From NCBI RefSeq assembly GCF_001307105.1, contig NZ_LGYN01000023.1, forward strand, positions 248,001 to 312,000: a DNA stretch of 64,000 nucleotides, written 5' to 3'. Below the pieces are notes generated by a model. That model was given only the letters and a program-made list of their open reading frames with translations. It had not been told where the DNA came from and made no database searches. This DNA comes from Bacillus australimaris (GTDB lineage Bacteria > Bacillota > Bacilli > Bacillales > Bacillaceae). A program made the position numbers and the translations under genes. Positions 28,451-36,968 of the stretch are shown piece after piece; the stretch's first letter is position 1, and each line of letters starts with the position of its first letter.

Positions 28451-29770
28451 TTATTGATATCGGTTCACTGGTACACGAAGCCCTAAATGCTCCCGAAGCG
28501 TGTTCCCTTTGTAATCGGTACGGAATAATTTTCTTTCCTGTAAAATAGGCACAACGAGCTCGACAAAGTCTTTTAAGGTATCTGGGAGAACAGCAGGAAT
28601 CAGCATAAATCCATCTGCTGCTCCTACATCCACCCATTTCTCCATTTCATCTGCTATTTGTTCTGGTGTACCAATCCAACGGTCATGTGAAGCTGCATTG
28701 CTCACCTTGGCATAAAGCTCACCAACTGTTGGGTTTTGCTCATCGATGATACGCATGATCGTTTCAAAGTCACTTTGAATACTATCTACTTCCGTCCACG
28801 CCACCTCTTTTGCAGGCGTGTCTGGAGAGTAAGCCGTTAAATCCACATTTCCAACATAACCAGATAAGAACTTTAGTGCCTGCTCAGGCAGGAGCGCTTC
28901 GTCCAGCTGACGCTTTTTTTCCTGTGCTTCCTTTTTTGTTCTTCCGATAACCGGTGATATGCCTTGTAAAATATGAAGTTCATTCGGCCTTCTTCCGAAT
29001 TGAGGCAGCCGCTCTTTCAATTCTTTATAAAACGCTTGAGCAGATTGCAAATCCTTCTTATGACTAAATACCACTTCCGCTGTACGTGCGGCAAATTGTT
29101 GTCCTGGTTCAGAAGAGCCCGCCTGAAAGATGACGGGCTGCCCTTGGGGTGTTCTTCCTATATTTAAAGGACCTCGAACTTGAAAGTATGTACCTTTATG
29201 ATGAATTGGATGCACCTTTTGTTCATCGTAAAATTGCCCTGTCTCCTTATCTCGAATAAAGGCATCATCTTCCCATGAATCCCATAATCCTTGTACGACA
29301 TCGATGAATTCCTCTGCCATTTGGTAACGGTCATCATGTTTGACATGTGACGTTCGTCCAAAGTTTTGTGCAGTTCGCCCCGTTGCATCTGCTGTGGTGA
29401 CGACATTCCACCCAGCACGTCCTCCAGTCACATGATCAATAGATGCGAACTGTCTTGCGAGCACATATGGCTCACTATAGGTTGTTGAAGCAGTAGCTAC
29501 AACACCAATCCGATTTGTAGCAGCGCCCATCGCCGTAATGAGAATCGCTGGATCAAACCGATTAAGAATATGAGGGTGTGAATTCTCATCTATGGCAAGG
29601 CTGTCTGCAATAAATACCGCATCAAGTTTTCCTTCCTCTGCTTTCCGAGCCATTTCTCGGTAAAAATTCACATCAATGCTTGCATCTGCTTGCACATGAG
29701 GGAGTCTCCATGAGCCAAGATGCATACCAGATCCAACGAGATATACGGTTAATTTCATCTCTTTGGTCAT
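28451..29770 (-). CDS. NtaA/SnaA/DszA-family FMN-dependent monooxygenase
   Basis: The 439-residue flavin monooxygenase belongs to the bacterial luciferase superfamily subgroup with DszA, NtaA, and B. subtilis YtnJ (CmoJ) and YxeK. Visible family patterns are DAVFIADSLA, SIDHVTGGRAGWNVVTT and VFQAGSSEPGQQFAA-like PVIFQAGSSE. These enzymes use FMNH2 from a separate reductase to cleave C-S or C-N bonds; YtnJ and YxeK act in S-alkylcysteine salvage. In an operon with a methionine-type importer this one likely opens an organosulfur compound. It begins directly after the second lipoprotein gene; no reductase gene is in the operon. Confidence 0.85.
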   Translation of the reverse strand: MTKEMKLTVYLVGSGMHLGSWRLPHVQADASIDVNFYREMARKAEEGKLDAVFIADSLAIDENSHPHILNRFDPAILITAMGAATNRIGVVATASTTYSEPYVLARQFASIDHVTGGRAGWNVVTTADATGRTAQNFGRTSHVKHDDRYQMAEEFIDVVQGLWDSWEDDAFIRDKETGQFYDEQKVHPIHHKGTYFQVRGPLNIGRTPQGQPVIFQAGSSEPGQQFAARTAEVVFSHKKDLQSAQAFYKELKERLPQFGRRPNELHILQGISPVIGRTKKEAQEKKRQLDEALLPEQALKFLSGYVGNVDLTAYSPDTPAKEVAWTEVDSIQSDFETIMRIIDEQNPTVGELYAKVSNAASHDRWIGTPEQIADEMEKWVDVGAADGFMLIPAVLPDTLKDFVELVVPILQERKLFRTDYKGNTLREHLGLRVPVNRYQ

Positions 29771-29772
29771 GC

Positions 29773-30636
29773 TTACGCCCCCTCTTTTTGTAAAGCTTTG
29801 TCATATTCCTTTAGTAATTGATCAATCGGTGTGGTGACTGGAAGAAAATTTCCTTCGTAGTGATTCGTAATATAATCCGTGATTTTTTTAGAATGTAAAA
29901 TCTCTGTGATTGTATCAAGCTCTTTCCTTTTCTCCTTTTGGACATCCTTTGTCACAGCAACTACATTAACGTACGGAGCTTCTTTTTTACTTTCATGATA
30001 TAAAGAACTTTTCAATTTATAGCCTGCTTCAAGGGCTATACCATTATTGATGACCGCTGCATCCACATCATCTAAAAGACGGGGCAGGTTTGCCGCTTGA
30101 GCAGGGACAATGTCTAAGTTGTATGGATTTTCTAAGATTTTGTCCTCTCCCCCTTGTCCATTAAAATCATCCTTTAGCTTGATTAAACCGGCATTTTGCA
30201 ATAAAACGAGGGCACGAGGCCAGTTGCTATCATCATTTGGAATCGCAATTTTATCGCCCTTTTTAATATCTTTTAAGCTCTTTCTTGTTTTAGAGTAAAT
30301 ACCGAGAGGCGCTGCAATGGTAGAAATATCCGCTACCAGTTCGCCCTTTCTTGTTTTATTCCAGCTTGTTAAATAGGCAAGATGCTGAAAGGAGTTCGCA
30401 TCTATTTCGCCATCTTCTGTTAATTGATTCAGATCAACGCCACCAGTAAATGTTTTTAACTCTAAAGTAAGGCCTTTCTTTTTCGCCTCTTCCTTTACAA
30501 CCTTCCAAAAATCAAGGGTTGCCTCAGTGGTTCCTAAAGTCAGCGTTTGTTTATCATTCGACGCATTTGTTTGTCCGCAAGCGGTAACAAGGAGGCTCAG
30601 TATGAAAATAAAAGCGAGTATATTGATTTTTCTCAT
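29773..30636 (-). CDS. NlpA/MetQ-type substrate-binding lipoprotein (second copy)
   Basis: The 287-residue protein has a lipoprotein signal (LSLLVTACG, lipidated Cys20) and the NlpA family fold, with DANSFQHLAYL and VDAAVINNGIALEAG. It is a solute receptor anchored outside the membrane and should deliver substrate to the MetN/MetI-like pair in this operon. It differs clearly from the other lipoprotein five genes upstream side, sharing layout but with many substitutions in the ligand region (for example DDSNWPRAL against DTANTARGL), so the two may bind different compounds. The start follows AGAGGAGATGAATTTAC. Confidence 0.88.
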   Translation of the reverse strand: MRKINILAFIFILSLLVTACGQTNASNDKQTLTLGTTEATLDFWKVVKEEAKKKGLTLELKTFTGGVDLNQLTEDGEIDANSFQHLAYLTSWNKTRKGELVADISTIAAPLGIYSKTRKSLKDIKKGDKIAIPNDDSNWPRALVLLQNAGLIKLKDDFNGQGGEDKILENPYNLDIVPAQAANLPRLLDDVDAAVINNGIALEAGYKLKSSLYHESKKEAPYVNVVAVTKDVQKEKRKELDTITEILHSKKITDYITNHYEGNFLPVTTPIDQLLKEYDKALQKEGA

Positions 30637-30653
30637 GTAAATTCATCTCCTCT

Positions 30654-31067
30654 TTATGAACTAACGGCTTTTGTTTGATTTGTCACGTCCTCAAATGTAA
30701 TATCAATGGCATTCACGAGTGAACGTCTAATGGTGCAGCCTCTTTCAGCAGATGTAATGACCTTTTGACGAGCCTCTTCACTTAATTCTTTAGGCAGCTT
30801 GATTGACAGGTGCAGTTTTTCTACTCTGGATGGTCCCTCCACTGCTTTTTGAGCTTGGACAGCCACATTGAAGTTTTCCTCTGTGATCGGAGTCCCTTCT
30901 CTTTCTAATAACACTCGTAAATTGAGCGATGTGCAGTATCCAAGTGAAGCGCCTAATAATTCAAGTGGTGTTAAACCCTCTGTTCCTATGGTGCGACTGC
31001 CTTTTACCTGTTTGCCACTTTCGTTATAAATCGAAAATTCTTCACCATCTAATTTAATATTTGTCAT
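30654..31067 (-). CDS. OsmC/Ohr-family protein
   Basis: The protein of about 137 residues (start at the second ATG, nine bases after GGAG; three residues longer is possible) has the OsmC pattern: GLTPLELLGASLGYCTSLNLR with one redox cysteine near residue 50 and CTIRRSLVNAIDI with the second near 110. OsmC proteins reduce organic hydroperoxides with a thiol pair. Being between two substrate-binding protein genes in a monooxygenase operon, it may protect against peroxides made by the flavin enzymes or act on a sulfur intermediate; that role is inferred. Confidence 0.85.
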   Translation of the reverse strand: MTNIKLDGEEFSIYNESGKQVKGSRTIGTEGLTPLELLGASLGYCTSLNLRVLLEREGTPITEENFNVAVQAQKAVEGPSRVEKLHLSIKLPKELSEEARQKVITSAERGCTIRRSLVNAIDITFEDVTNQTKAVSS

Positions 31068-31090
31068 TGCATTCATCTCCTGTATTGGTT

Positions 31091-31936
31091 TTAGTTCGTG
31101 ATTTCACTGACTGGTTTATCGACAGGAATTTTCGTTCCGCCAAATTCTTTTTTGACATAGTTCTGAACTTCTTTTGAATGATAAACCTCTGCAAGTTTTT
31201 TTAACGTTTTGTTGTCTTTGTTTTTTTCTTGTGTCACAAGCAGGTTAATATTCGCCTTCGTATCTTGATTCACTTCTTCGTGATATAGTGAGTCTTTTAT
31301 AGCGTTTAGACCGGCATCAAGTGCAACACTGTTTCCAATTAGCGCAGCGTCTACATCCGGGAGCACCCGTGCCGTAGCTGTACCATCTGTTTCAACGAAT
31401 TGCAGCTTTTTCGGATTGTCATTAATGTCCTTCAAGGTGCTAAAAGAGTTGAAATCAGGCTTGAGCTTGATGAGACCAGCCTTTTCTAGCACTCTGAGTC
31501 CTCTTGCTGTATTCGCTGTATCATTTGGAATCGCCACTTTCGCACCATTTGGAATGTCCTCAAGTTTTTGATATTTGTCAGAGTAAAGTCCCATTGGTTC
31601 AAGATACGTTGTGGCGATGGCGACAAGCTTTGCCTTCTTTTTCTTCACGTAATCTTGGAAATAGGATAGTGATTGGAAGGCATTTACATCTACTTGACCA
31701 TCATTTGTGGCTTCATTGATTTGCACACCGTCATTAAATTCTTTGACTTCAATATTCAAGCCTGCTTTTTTTGCCTCATCTGTTTTCGCAATAAACTGCC
31801 AAACTTGGGCGTCTGATCCTTGTGATGCAATTACAATTTTATCCTGCTTTCCTTTGCTGCTTGACTGTTGACCACCGCATGCGGCTAGGACTGTCACTAT
31901 AATTGCTAGTAAAATAAACACACTATTTTTTCTCAT
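31091..31936 (-). CDS. NlpA/MetQ-type substrate-binding lipoprotein (first copy)
   Basis: The product of 281 residues (start at MRKNSVF, nine bases after AAGGAG) has a lipobox (VLAACGG) and the MetQ/NlpA family pattern: VDVNAFQSLSYFQDY, TYLEPMGLYSDKY, KVAIPNDTANTARGLRVLEKAGLI and VDAALIGNSVALDAG. These are the usual ligand-pocket regions of methionine-binding proteins. It is located after the MsnO8-type oxidoreductase gene by 15 bases. Two receptors for one ATPase and one permease suggest a broad substrate range. Confidence 0.9.
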   Translation of the reverse strand: MRKNSVFILLAIIVTVLAACGGQQSSSKGKQDKIVIASQGSDAQVWQFIAKTDEAKKAGLNIEVKEFNDGVQINEATNDGQVDVNAFQSLSYFQDYVKKKKAKLVAIATTYLEPMGLYSDKYQKLEDIPNGAKVAIPNDTANTARGLRVLEKAGLIKLKPDFNSFSTLKDINDNPKKLQFVETDGTATARVLPDVDAALIGNSVALDAGLNAIKDSLYHEEVNQDTKANINLLVTQEKNKDNKTLKKLAEVYHSKEVQNYVKKEFGGTKIPVDKPVSEITN

Positions 31937-31951
31937 TGTCATCTTCTCCTT

Positions 31952-32980
31952 TTATGCCAATGTCTCTGCGTGATCGTGATGAAAGGCATCCTTTAAAAGA
32001 ACAAGAGACCTTTTTCGTTTTTCCGCATCATCAATTGGTGTTAAAATGATAAATTCATCAATTCCCAGCTTCTTCTGCAAAGCAAGTAGTTCCTCTCGAA
32101 CTATCTCCTGTGTGCCGAAAATAACCTTTCGCTCTTGTTTTTTAATCTCATAGGGTTCTCCGCTCTGATTTCCAAATTCTCTTGCATTTTCCTCGCTTGC
32201 TAGGGTAAATGTTTTTCCGCTCTTTAAGTAGACTTTGACAATTTCGTCATTTGAAATAAGGCTTTTTGCTTCTTCATTGGTTTCAGCTGTGATGACAGAC
32301 AATGCGAGAATGAATGACGGCTTCTTGTGTACATGTGGATCTACGTTCTGTTGAAATGCTTTTATTGCTTCCTCTAGTGCCCGTTCATCACTATTGATAA
32401 ATCGAGCAAAGACAAAGGAAACGCCTAGTTTAGCAGCAAGTTCAGCACTCCCCTTACTTGTACCAAGCAAAAAAAGATCAGCAGGTACCGGTGGGAGCGG
32501 ATAGGCTCTAATCTCATCCCCTTTTTCATCCGTATGTTTTTGGTTATGAAGCCACAGGGCCAGCTCTTTGATTTTTTCTGTGAACGGATAATCATCCTGT
32601 GATACACCTTTTTGTAAGGTAGCAGTTGAGACAGGCAGTCCACCAGGTGATTTCCCCACACCGAGATCCACTCTTCCCGGTGCAAGGCTGGCCAGTACAT
32701 TGAAGTTCTCCGCAACTTTATATGGGCTATAGTGCTGCAGCATCACTCCACCAGATCCGATTTTAATTTGATTTGTTTGAGCGAGCAGATATGAGATGAG
32801 CACCTCCGGCGAAGAACCTGCTCGCTCTTTCATATTGTGGTGTTCCGCTACCCAAAACCGATGGAATCCTTTTTCATCCGCAATTTTTGCTAGTTCGACG
32901 GTATGCTGCAAAGCTTCTTGAGCGGTCTCATTTTGGTGGACAGCACTTTGATCAAGAACGCTTAATTTTATTGACGACAT
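31952..32980 (-). CDS. MsnO8-type LLM class flavin-dependent oxidoreductase
   Basis: The 342-residue protein begins MSSIKLSVLDQS (second ATG, seven bases after GAGGTG). It carries the LLM group patterns FHRFWVAEHHNM, IKIGSGGVMLQHYSPYKVAENF and APGRVDLGVGKSPGG, as in B. subtilis YtmO, YddN and YceB. Such proteins are FMN or F420-free luciferase-like monooxygenases of unknown or sulfur-related substrates. It is the first enzyme gene in the operon and lies 79 bases after the LysR regulator, with a candidate promoter and inverted repeat between. Confidence 0.85.
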   Translation of the reverse strand: MSSIKLSVLDQSAVHQNETAQEALQHTVELAKIADEKGFHRFWVAEHHNMKERAGSSPEVLISYLLAQTNQIKIGSGGVMLQHYSPYKVAENFNVLASLAPGRVDLGVGKSPGGLPVSTATLQKGVSQDDYPFTEKIKELALWLHNQKHTDEKGDEIRAYPLPPVPADLFLLGTSKGSAELAAKLGVSFVFARFINSDERALEEAIKAFQQNVDPHVHKKPSFILALSVITAETNEEAKSLISNDEIVKVYLKSGKTFTLASEENAREFGNQSGEPYEIKKQERKVIFGTQEIVREELLALQKKLGIDEFIILTPIDDAEKRKRSLVLLKDAFHHDHAETLA

Positions 32981-33019
32981 CATTCATCACCTCATCTATG
33001 GTTGTCAAAACTGATTATT

Positions 33020-33033
33020 ACTATGAAAATAGT
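33020..33033. promoter_or_regulatory. Inverted repeat before the sulfur-type operon
   Basis: ACTAT and ATAGT are separated by four bases (minus strand ACTATTTTCATAGT), in the 79-base AT-rich space between the LysR gene and the first oxidoreductase gene. It is a plausible operator, but no clear -35/-10 pair could be fixed. Confidence 0.35.
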
Positions 33034-33059
33034 ATGATTTATATGTATACAAAACTCAT

Positions 33060-33944
33060 TTATGCAAGCATTAGGCTCCTATTGAATTGTTGATAAATCG
33101 CTTTGACACGATCAGTAAAAACAGATTTTGTGCCTTTTAATGAAACAAGACTGATTTGATGACTCACGCTTAACATGTTCAATTTCTTTTTCATCAACGT
33201 GCCTTCTCTCAATTCTTTCATCACACTCAATTCAGGTAAAAAACCGACTTTTCCATGTCTAATTAGTTCTTTAGCTACCTCAAGATTGTCTGTGTGAAAA
33301 CCAATATTAGGCGTCTCCGGAAGTGCTTCAAATATTTTATGAATCATTGCCCAATCAAATGAGCCACATTGATAAAAAACAATGGGATAACGGCTAATAT
33401 CCTCAATTGTTGGCTTCTCAATCGACAATAATTCGTGTTCTGGTGGAACAATCAAGTGAATTTGATTGTCTAACAGTTTAAAAGAATCCACTCCTGGATG
33501 GGAAGTATGCTTCATTAATCCAAATTCCACCTGTTGATTTAAAATCGCTTCGAGCATCGAATCATTCGTTGTCGTCATCGTTTTAAATGTCACGTTTGGG
33601 TAGCAATTGCTCAGATACGGTAATAGGTACGGTAAATAATATTGTGCCATTAATAAATTGGAACCAATTGTAACTTGATCTTTTTCGTTCGGCACATGCA
33701 ACTGTTTTTTTCCATTTTGATAACTTTTTAAAATCTCCTCGGCATATGGTAAGAAATTCTTTCCCTGTTCAGTGAGGTGAAACTGTTTCCCTTTTCTCAA
33801 GAACAATTTTGTATTAAGTTCGCGCTCTAAAGACTGAATTCTTGCAGAGACAGAAGGCTGTGACAAAAACAGTGCGTCCGCTGCTTTTCTAAAACTCTCA
33901 AAATGATTAACATAAACGAATGCCTCTAAGTGATCAATGTTCAT
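33060..33944 (-). CDS. LysR-family transcriptional regulator
   Basis: The 294-residue protein has an N-terminal winged HTH (residues 1-60; HFESFRKAADALFLSQPSVSARIQSLERELNTKLFLRKGK) and a substrate-binding-like effector domain (90-290). It resembles YtlI/CysL-type regulators of sulfur genes in general layout. It is encoded upstream of the ABC transporter/monooxygenase operon on the same strand rather than divergently, and is the likely regulator. The effector could be a sulfur compound such as O-acetylserine. The start follows AAGAAGGTGCGCC. Confidence 0.85.
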   Translation of the reverse strand: MNIDHLEAFVYVNHFESFRKAADALFLSQPSVSARIQSLERELNTKLFLRKGKQFHLTEQGKNFLPYAEEILKSYQNGKKQLHVPNEKDQVTIGSNLLMAQYYLPYLLPYLSNCYPNVTFKTMTTTNDSMLEAILNQQVEFGLMKHTSHPGVDSFKLLDNQIHLIVPPEHELLSIEKPTIEDISRYPIVFYQCGSFDWAMIHKIFEALPETPNIGFHTDNLEVAKELIRHGKVGFLPELSVMKELREGTLMKKKLNMLSVSHQISLVSLKGTKSVFTDRVKAIYQQFNRSLMLA

Positions 33945-34259
33945 GGCGCACCTTCTTTGTAAATGAATGTTTCACATTCTATCACACAACTATTATTCAG
34001 ACAATTCAGTTATTTAAAATATAAATGAATAAAATTCTAATTTGACTTATCATATTGTATGAAAACATAGTAAATTGGTCTGTTTAATTTATATTATCCT
34101 TCAACTTTTTCACGGTCAATTTGATTTCATTCGAATACTTTTATAGGTTAATAGATATTTTCTATCAATGATCGATTGAGCCGTGACCACAAAAAACCTC
34201 CATCTGAGATGGAGGTGCATACCGTAGGCAAATCTTCTATAAAGAGTGTTTTTACAAAA
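33945..34259. other. Intergenic region upstream of the LysR gene
   Basis: No gene is seen in this AT-rich stretch. Its left part should hold the LysR promoter; the right end contains the ywqG terminator. There is no S-box or T-box leader here. Confidence 0.5.
34197..34215 (-). terminator. Intrinsic terminator of ywqG
   Basis: CCTCCATC and GATGGAGG pair with a three-base loop; on the minus strand the stem is followed by TTTTTTG. It is 45 bases past the ywqG stop. Confidence 0.85.
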
Positions 34260-35075
34260 TCAAGAGCAGTCCCAATTATAGACAACATTCTCGAAATTTT
34301 TTCGTTTGAGGTCTTCTGGTTTGATAAAGAAGTTGGCAATACCGCAATCTCCCCACATCAAATCTACTTCATCATCTGAGTCAATTTGTAATAACAAAAC
34401 GGTATGTTCTTGATCTACATAGGTACGCGGATCTTCTTGTGTAAACCCTGGATACCCACCCAATTTGTGACCAAATCCACTCGCTGTTTCATAAAATTCA
34501 TCTAGCAAATCATCTGCTTCATCACCATCAATACCCTCTGCATCTTCGAATAGATCCCAGCTGCGCTTTCCTGTGACTTTTTCAAAGCGGAAATCTTCTA
34601 CACTGATCGTTTCGCTTGATAATTCACCTGTAATCGCGCCTTCCTTCGTAACAGGAAAATAAAAATCGTCAGGAATTTTCACAAAAGAAAAATCAGTCAG
34701 CAACTCCTCTTCTGCCAGAAAAGGTTCCTCAATAAATTTAATTCGAAAATCTTTTTGCTCTGTTTTATGGTCAATATTCATCCCATAAAGATCATCATGC
34801 ACAGAAATAAAGACTTGCAAAAGTCCTGTTTCTGGATAATCCTTCAGCTTTGGCAGCTGGCCGAAATTAATTTGTGCCAAAAGTTTCATAGGATGCCCTT
34901 CACCATCAACCGGATATTCGTCGCTCTTTGGGAAGTAAGGATCTCCTGCTATTTTGCTGTCGTATAGTCCTGTTTTTCCGTGTTTCATCTGTAATTGAAT
35001 CATTGGTTTTTCAGTTTCTTCTAACAACGGACGGTAGGGTGCAAGTATTTCTTTCAGCTTCGCTGATTGTGTCAC
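34260..35075 (-). CDS. ywqG: YwqG-like DUF1963 protein
   Basis: The 271-residue cytoplasmic protein has DUF1963 patterns: SKIAGDPYFPKSDEYP near residue 40, MKLLAQINFGQLP, GLLQVFIS and a C-terminal HKLGGYPGFTQEDPR with LLLQIDSDDE and MWGDCGIANFFI. B. subtilis YwqG (about 261 residues) has the same order; its function is unknown. In B. subtilis it neighbours the ywqHIJ LXG locus, whereas here the ywqH/ywqI pair is 30 kb away. It is monocistronic, with its own terminator. Confidence 0.88.
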   Translation of the reverse strand: MTQSAKLKEILAPYRPLLEETEKPMIQLQMKHGKTGLYDSKIAGDPYFPKSDEYPVDGEGHPMKLLAQINFGQLPKLKDYPETGLLQVFISVHDDLYGMNIDHKTEQKDFRIKFIEEPFLAEEELLTDFSFVKIPDDFYFPVTKEGAITGELSSETISVEDFRFEKVTGKRSWDLFEDAEGIDGDEADDLLDEFYETASGFGHKLGGYPGFTQEDPRTYVDQEHTVLLLQIDSDDEVDLMWGDCGIANFFIKPEDLKRKNFENVVYNWDCS

Positions 35076-35204
35076 GATGATCTTCCTCCTTATGAATAGG
35101 TTTAATCACAAAACTAGTCTCTCTTTTTCTATCATACAGAAGTGTACCCTGCCTGTCAGCGATAAAACGGTCATGATCCTAACAAGTTTCTCACCTTGAA
35201 ATGA

Positions 35205-35231
35205 TAAAAAAACCTCCAATTCAACTGGAGG
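35205..35231 (-). terminator. Intrinsic terminator of the soluble chemoreceptor gene
   Basis: CCTCCA and TGGAGG close a small hairpin; on the minus strand it is followed by TTTTTTATC, 13 bases after the stop codon. Confidence 0.85.
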
Positions 35232-35243
35232 TTTATCGTTCTT

Positions 35244-36083
35244 TTATTTCACTTGATAGTTCACTAAATCGTTTGCCAATGATTTCATTGTTTCGTTTGT
35301 TTCGTGAAGACCTTCAATAATTTTTGTAAAAGTGCCTACAAGCTCTGCCTGATGTTCAGAGGAAGCGACAATTTGGGCAATTTCTTCTTCCATTCCTTTA
35401 ATCGATCCCTGCACATCTTTTAAAGCTGTTTCAATATCAGTCGTCGCTTGCTTTGCGTGAGTTGACAGCTTTCTCACTTCTGTTGCGACCACTCCAAAGC
35501 CTGCTCCTGCTTCCCCTACTCTTGCAGCTTCAATTGATGCGTTGAGTCCAAGTAAGTTCGTTTGATCAGAGATACCCTTGATGAGATTGGATACTTGATT
35601 GATTTTAGAGGAATTTTCGACAGTGGTTTTCGTGTTTTGTAGAATTTGTTCACTTGTCGCTTGTAGTTCCTCTGAATGTGCGGCAACCTGCTGAACCATT
35701 GCGACTAGTTTTTCGGAAGCTTGGTTGCTCTCCGTCATAATGTGCTCTAATCGTTGTTGATTGGTTTGGTCATAGGCCACACTGAAGGCAGCGACTACTT
35801 GACCTGATTCATCAGTAATTGGAACAACTACGATATCCATTGGAATCCCGTATACTTCTTTTGGAATTTGTATAAACGATGCTTCTCTCCCATTTTTCAG
35901 CATCTCAAAGTTTCGGAATCCAACATCTAGTGCATCACCAGCTTTAAAGCCTAAATCAATTTTCCCGTGCTGCTGATAATAAAGAACCTTCTCTTTCCCT
36001 AAAACAGAAAAGGTTAGCTGCTCTCTCATGGCTAGTCCAATGATTGGTAAAGCGTCTATTATGTTATCAATTCTCTGTGACAT
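35244..36083 (-). CDS. Soluble methyl-accepting chemotaxis-type receptor (YfmS-like)
   Basis: The 279-residue protein lacks membrane segments. Residues 1-110 form a sensory domain (with [19 protein letters not shown] and [25 protein letters not shown]), and residues 125-260 a signalling helix with the receptor hairpin core [25 protein letters not shown] and EVRKLS. This size and form fit B. subtilis YfmS, a soluble chemoreceptor that interacts with CheA/CheW. No HAMP or transmembrane part is present. A weak sigma-D-like promoter lies upstream. Its ligand is unknown. Confidence 0.85.
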   Translation of the reverse strand: MSQRIDNIIDALPIIGLAMREQLTFSVLGKEKVLYYQQHGKIDLGFKAGDALDVGFRNFEMLKNGREASFIQIPKEVYGIPMDIVVVPITDESGQVVAAFSVAYDQTNQQRLEHIMTESNQASEKLVAMVQQVAAHSEELQATSEQILQNTKTTVENSSKINQVSNLIKGISDQTNLLGLNASIEAARVGEAGAGFGVVATEVRKLSTHAKQATTDIETALKDVQGSIKGMEEEIAQIVASSEHQAELVGTFTKIIEGLHETNETMKSLANDLVNYQVK

Positions 36084-36123
36084 TCGCTTATGTTCATCCT
36101 CTCTTTTTCTCAGTACATCTTCT

Positions 36124-36150
36124 TTATCGGTTCGTTATATGATCTATTAC
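36124..36150 (-). promoter_or_regulatory. Weak sigma-D-like promoter of the soluble chemoreceptor gene
   Basis: The minus strand reads GTAA, 15 bases, then ACCGATAA, against TAAA-N15-GCCGATAT for sigma-D. Six of eight -10 positions and two to three of four -35 positions agree, so it is a candidate only. Confidence 0.35.
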
Positions 36151-36195
36151 AGCCTGTAATGTGTACTAATATCAATCAAATGACCTAAGACATAT

Positions 36196-36236
36196 AAAAA
36201 CTCCCACATTCTATTAAGAGAATGTGGGAGTTTTTA
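36196..36236 (-). terminator. Intrinsic terminator of the tenA-ykoEDC operon
   Basis: AAAACTCCCACATTCT and its exact complement form a 16-base stem with a six-base loop, followed by T-runs on either strand. It overlaps the ykoC stop codon and also insulates the chemoreceptor promoter region. Confidence 0.92.
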
Positions 36237-36968
36237 AAAAAAGTAAATGCATATAAAGACACTGATACTGATGAGAAAAAGATACATATAGTCGATCCAT
36301 GAGGTGCTGATGACATGATAATACGTTCGCTCCCTCGTCCCAGTGAAGCCCCGTGCTTCCATCGCAATCGCTAAACGCTCTGATTTTCGTACGCCTTGCG
36401 TAAAAAGAGGCAGTGCATATCGCATAAAGGCTTTCCAGCTGTTTTTTTGCTTGTAGCCTCTGATTTTATGCGCAGCCTTCATTTGCTTTAATTCACTTTG
36501 AAATAACGGAATAAACCGGAAGCCGGCAAGCATCCCATACGCCCATTTTGGGGACATTCGGCATTGATGAATCAGGCTCATCATAAAGGTTGTCAAATCA
36601 GTTGTGGACGTAAAAAGGAGCCCAAATGTCACAAATCCAAGCATTCTGAAAGCGATCGTGAGCCCATTTCTTAAACTTTCCTCTGTGATATGAAACCACG
36701 CCCACTTCCAAACGGTATGATCCCCCTTACCAAAGGCCGCCATCATCCAAAACACGAGAATAAAAAAGAGCAGATAAGGGACAAGCCTTGTGATAAGATA
36801 CTTCAAATTCCATCCACCTAAGACAAGTCCAATGCCAAGAGCAAACAGCCAGATGATGAAGGTTGTTTTAGGATCAGATATTGCCATGAGGCAGCACATC
36901 GCAAACAGATGAGCGAGTAATTTTATGACTGGATTGACAGTTGAGAGAAAGGAGTGATTACTTTGCAA
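36234..36968 (-). CDS. ykoC: ECF transporter transmembrane subunit (EcfT), YkoC
   Basis: The 244-residue membrane protein has five to six hydrophobic segments and the EcfT signature region ALAIAMEARGFTGTRERTYY near residues 205-225, which contains the ARG coupling motif to the ATPase; MAAAH-type KQMKAAHKIRGY gives the second. It is the T component of a thiamine/HMP ECF importer with YkoD and YkoE. The start is a TTG overlapping the end of ykoD by 11 bases, with AAGGATG upstream; the overlap implies translational coupling. Confidence 0.9.
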   Translation of the reverse strand: MQSNHSFLSTVNPVIKLLAHLFAMCCLMAISDPKTTFIIWLFALGIGLVLGGWNLKYLITRLVPYLLFFILVFWMMAAFGKGDHTVWKWAWFHITEESLRNGLTIAFRMLGFVTFGLLFTSTTDLTTFMMSLIHQCRMSPKWAYGMLAGFRFIPLFQSELKQMKAAHKIRGYKQKNSWKAFMRYALPLFTQGVRKSERLAIAMEARGFTGTRERTYYHVISTSWIDYMYLFLISISVFICIYFF

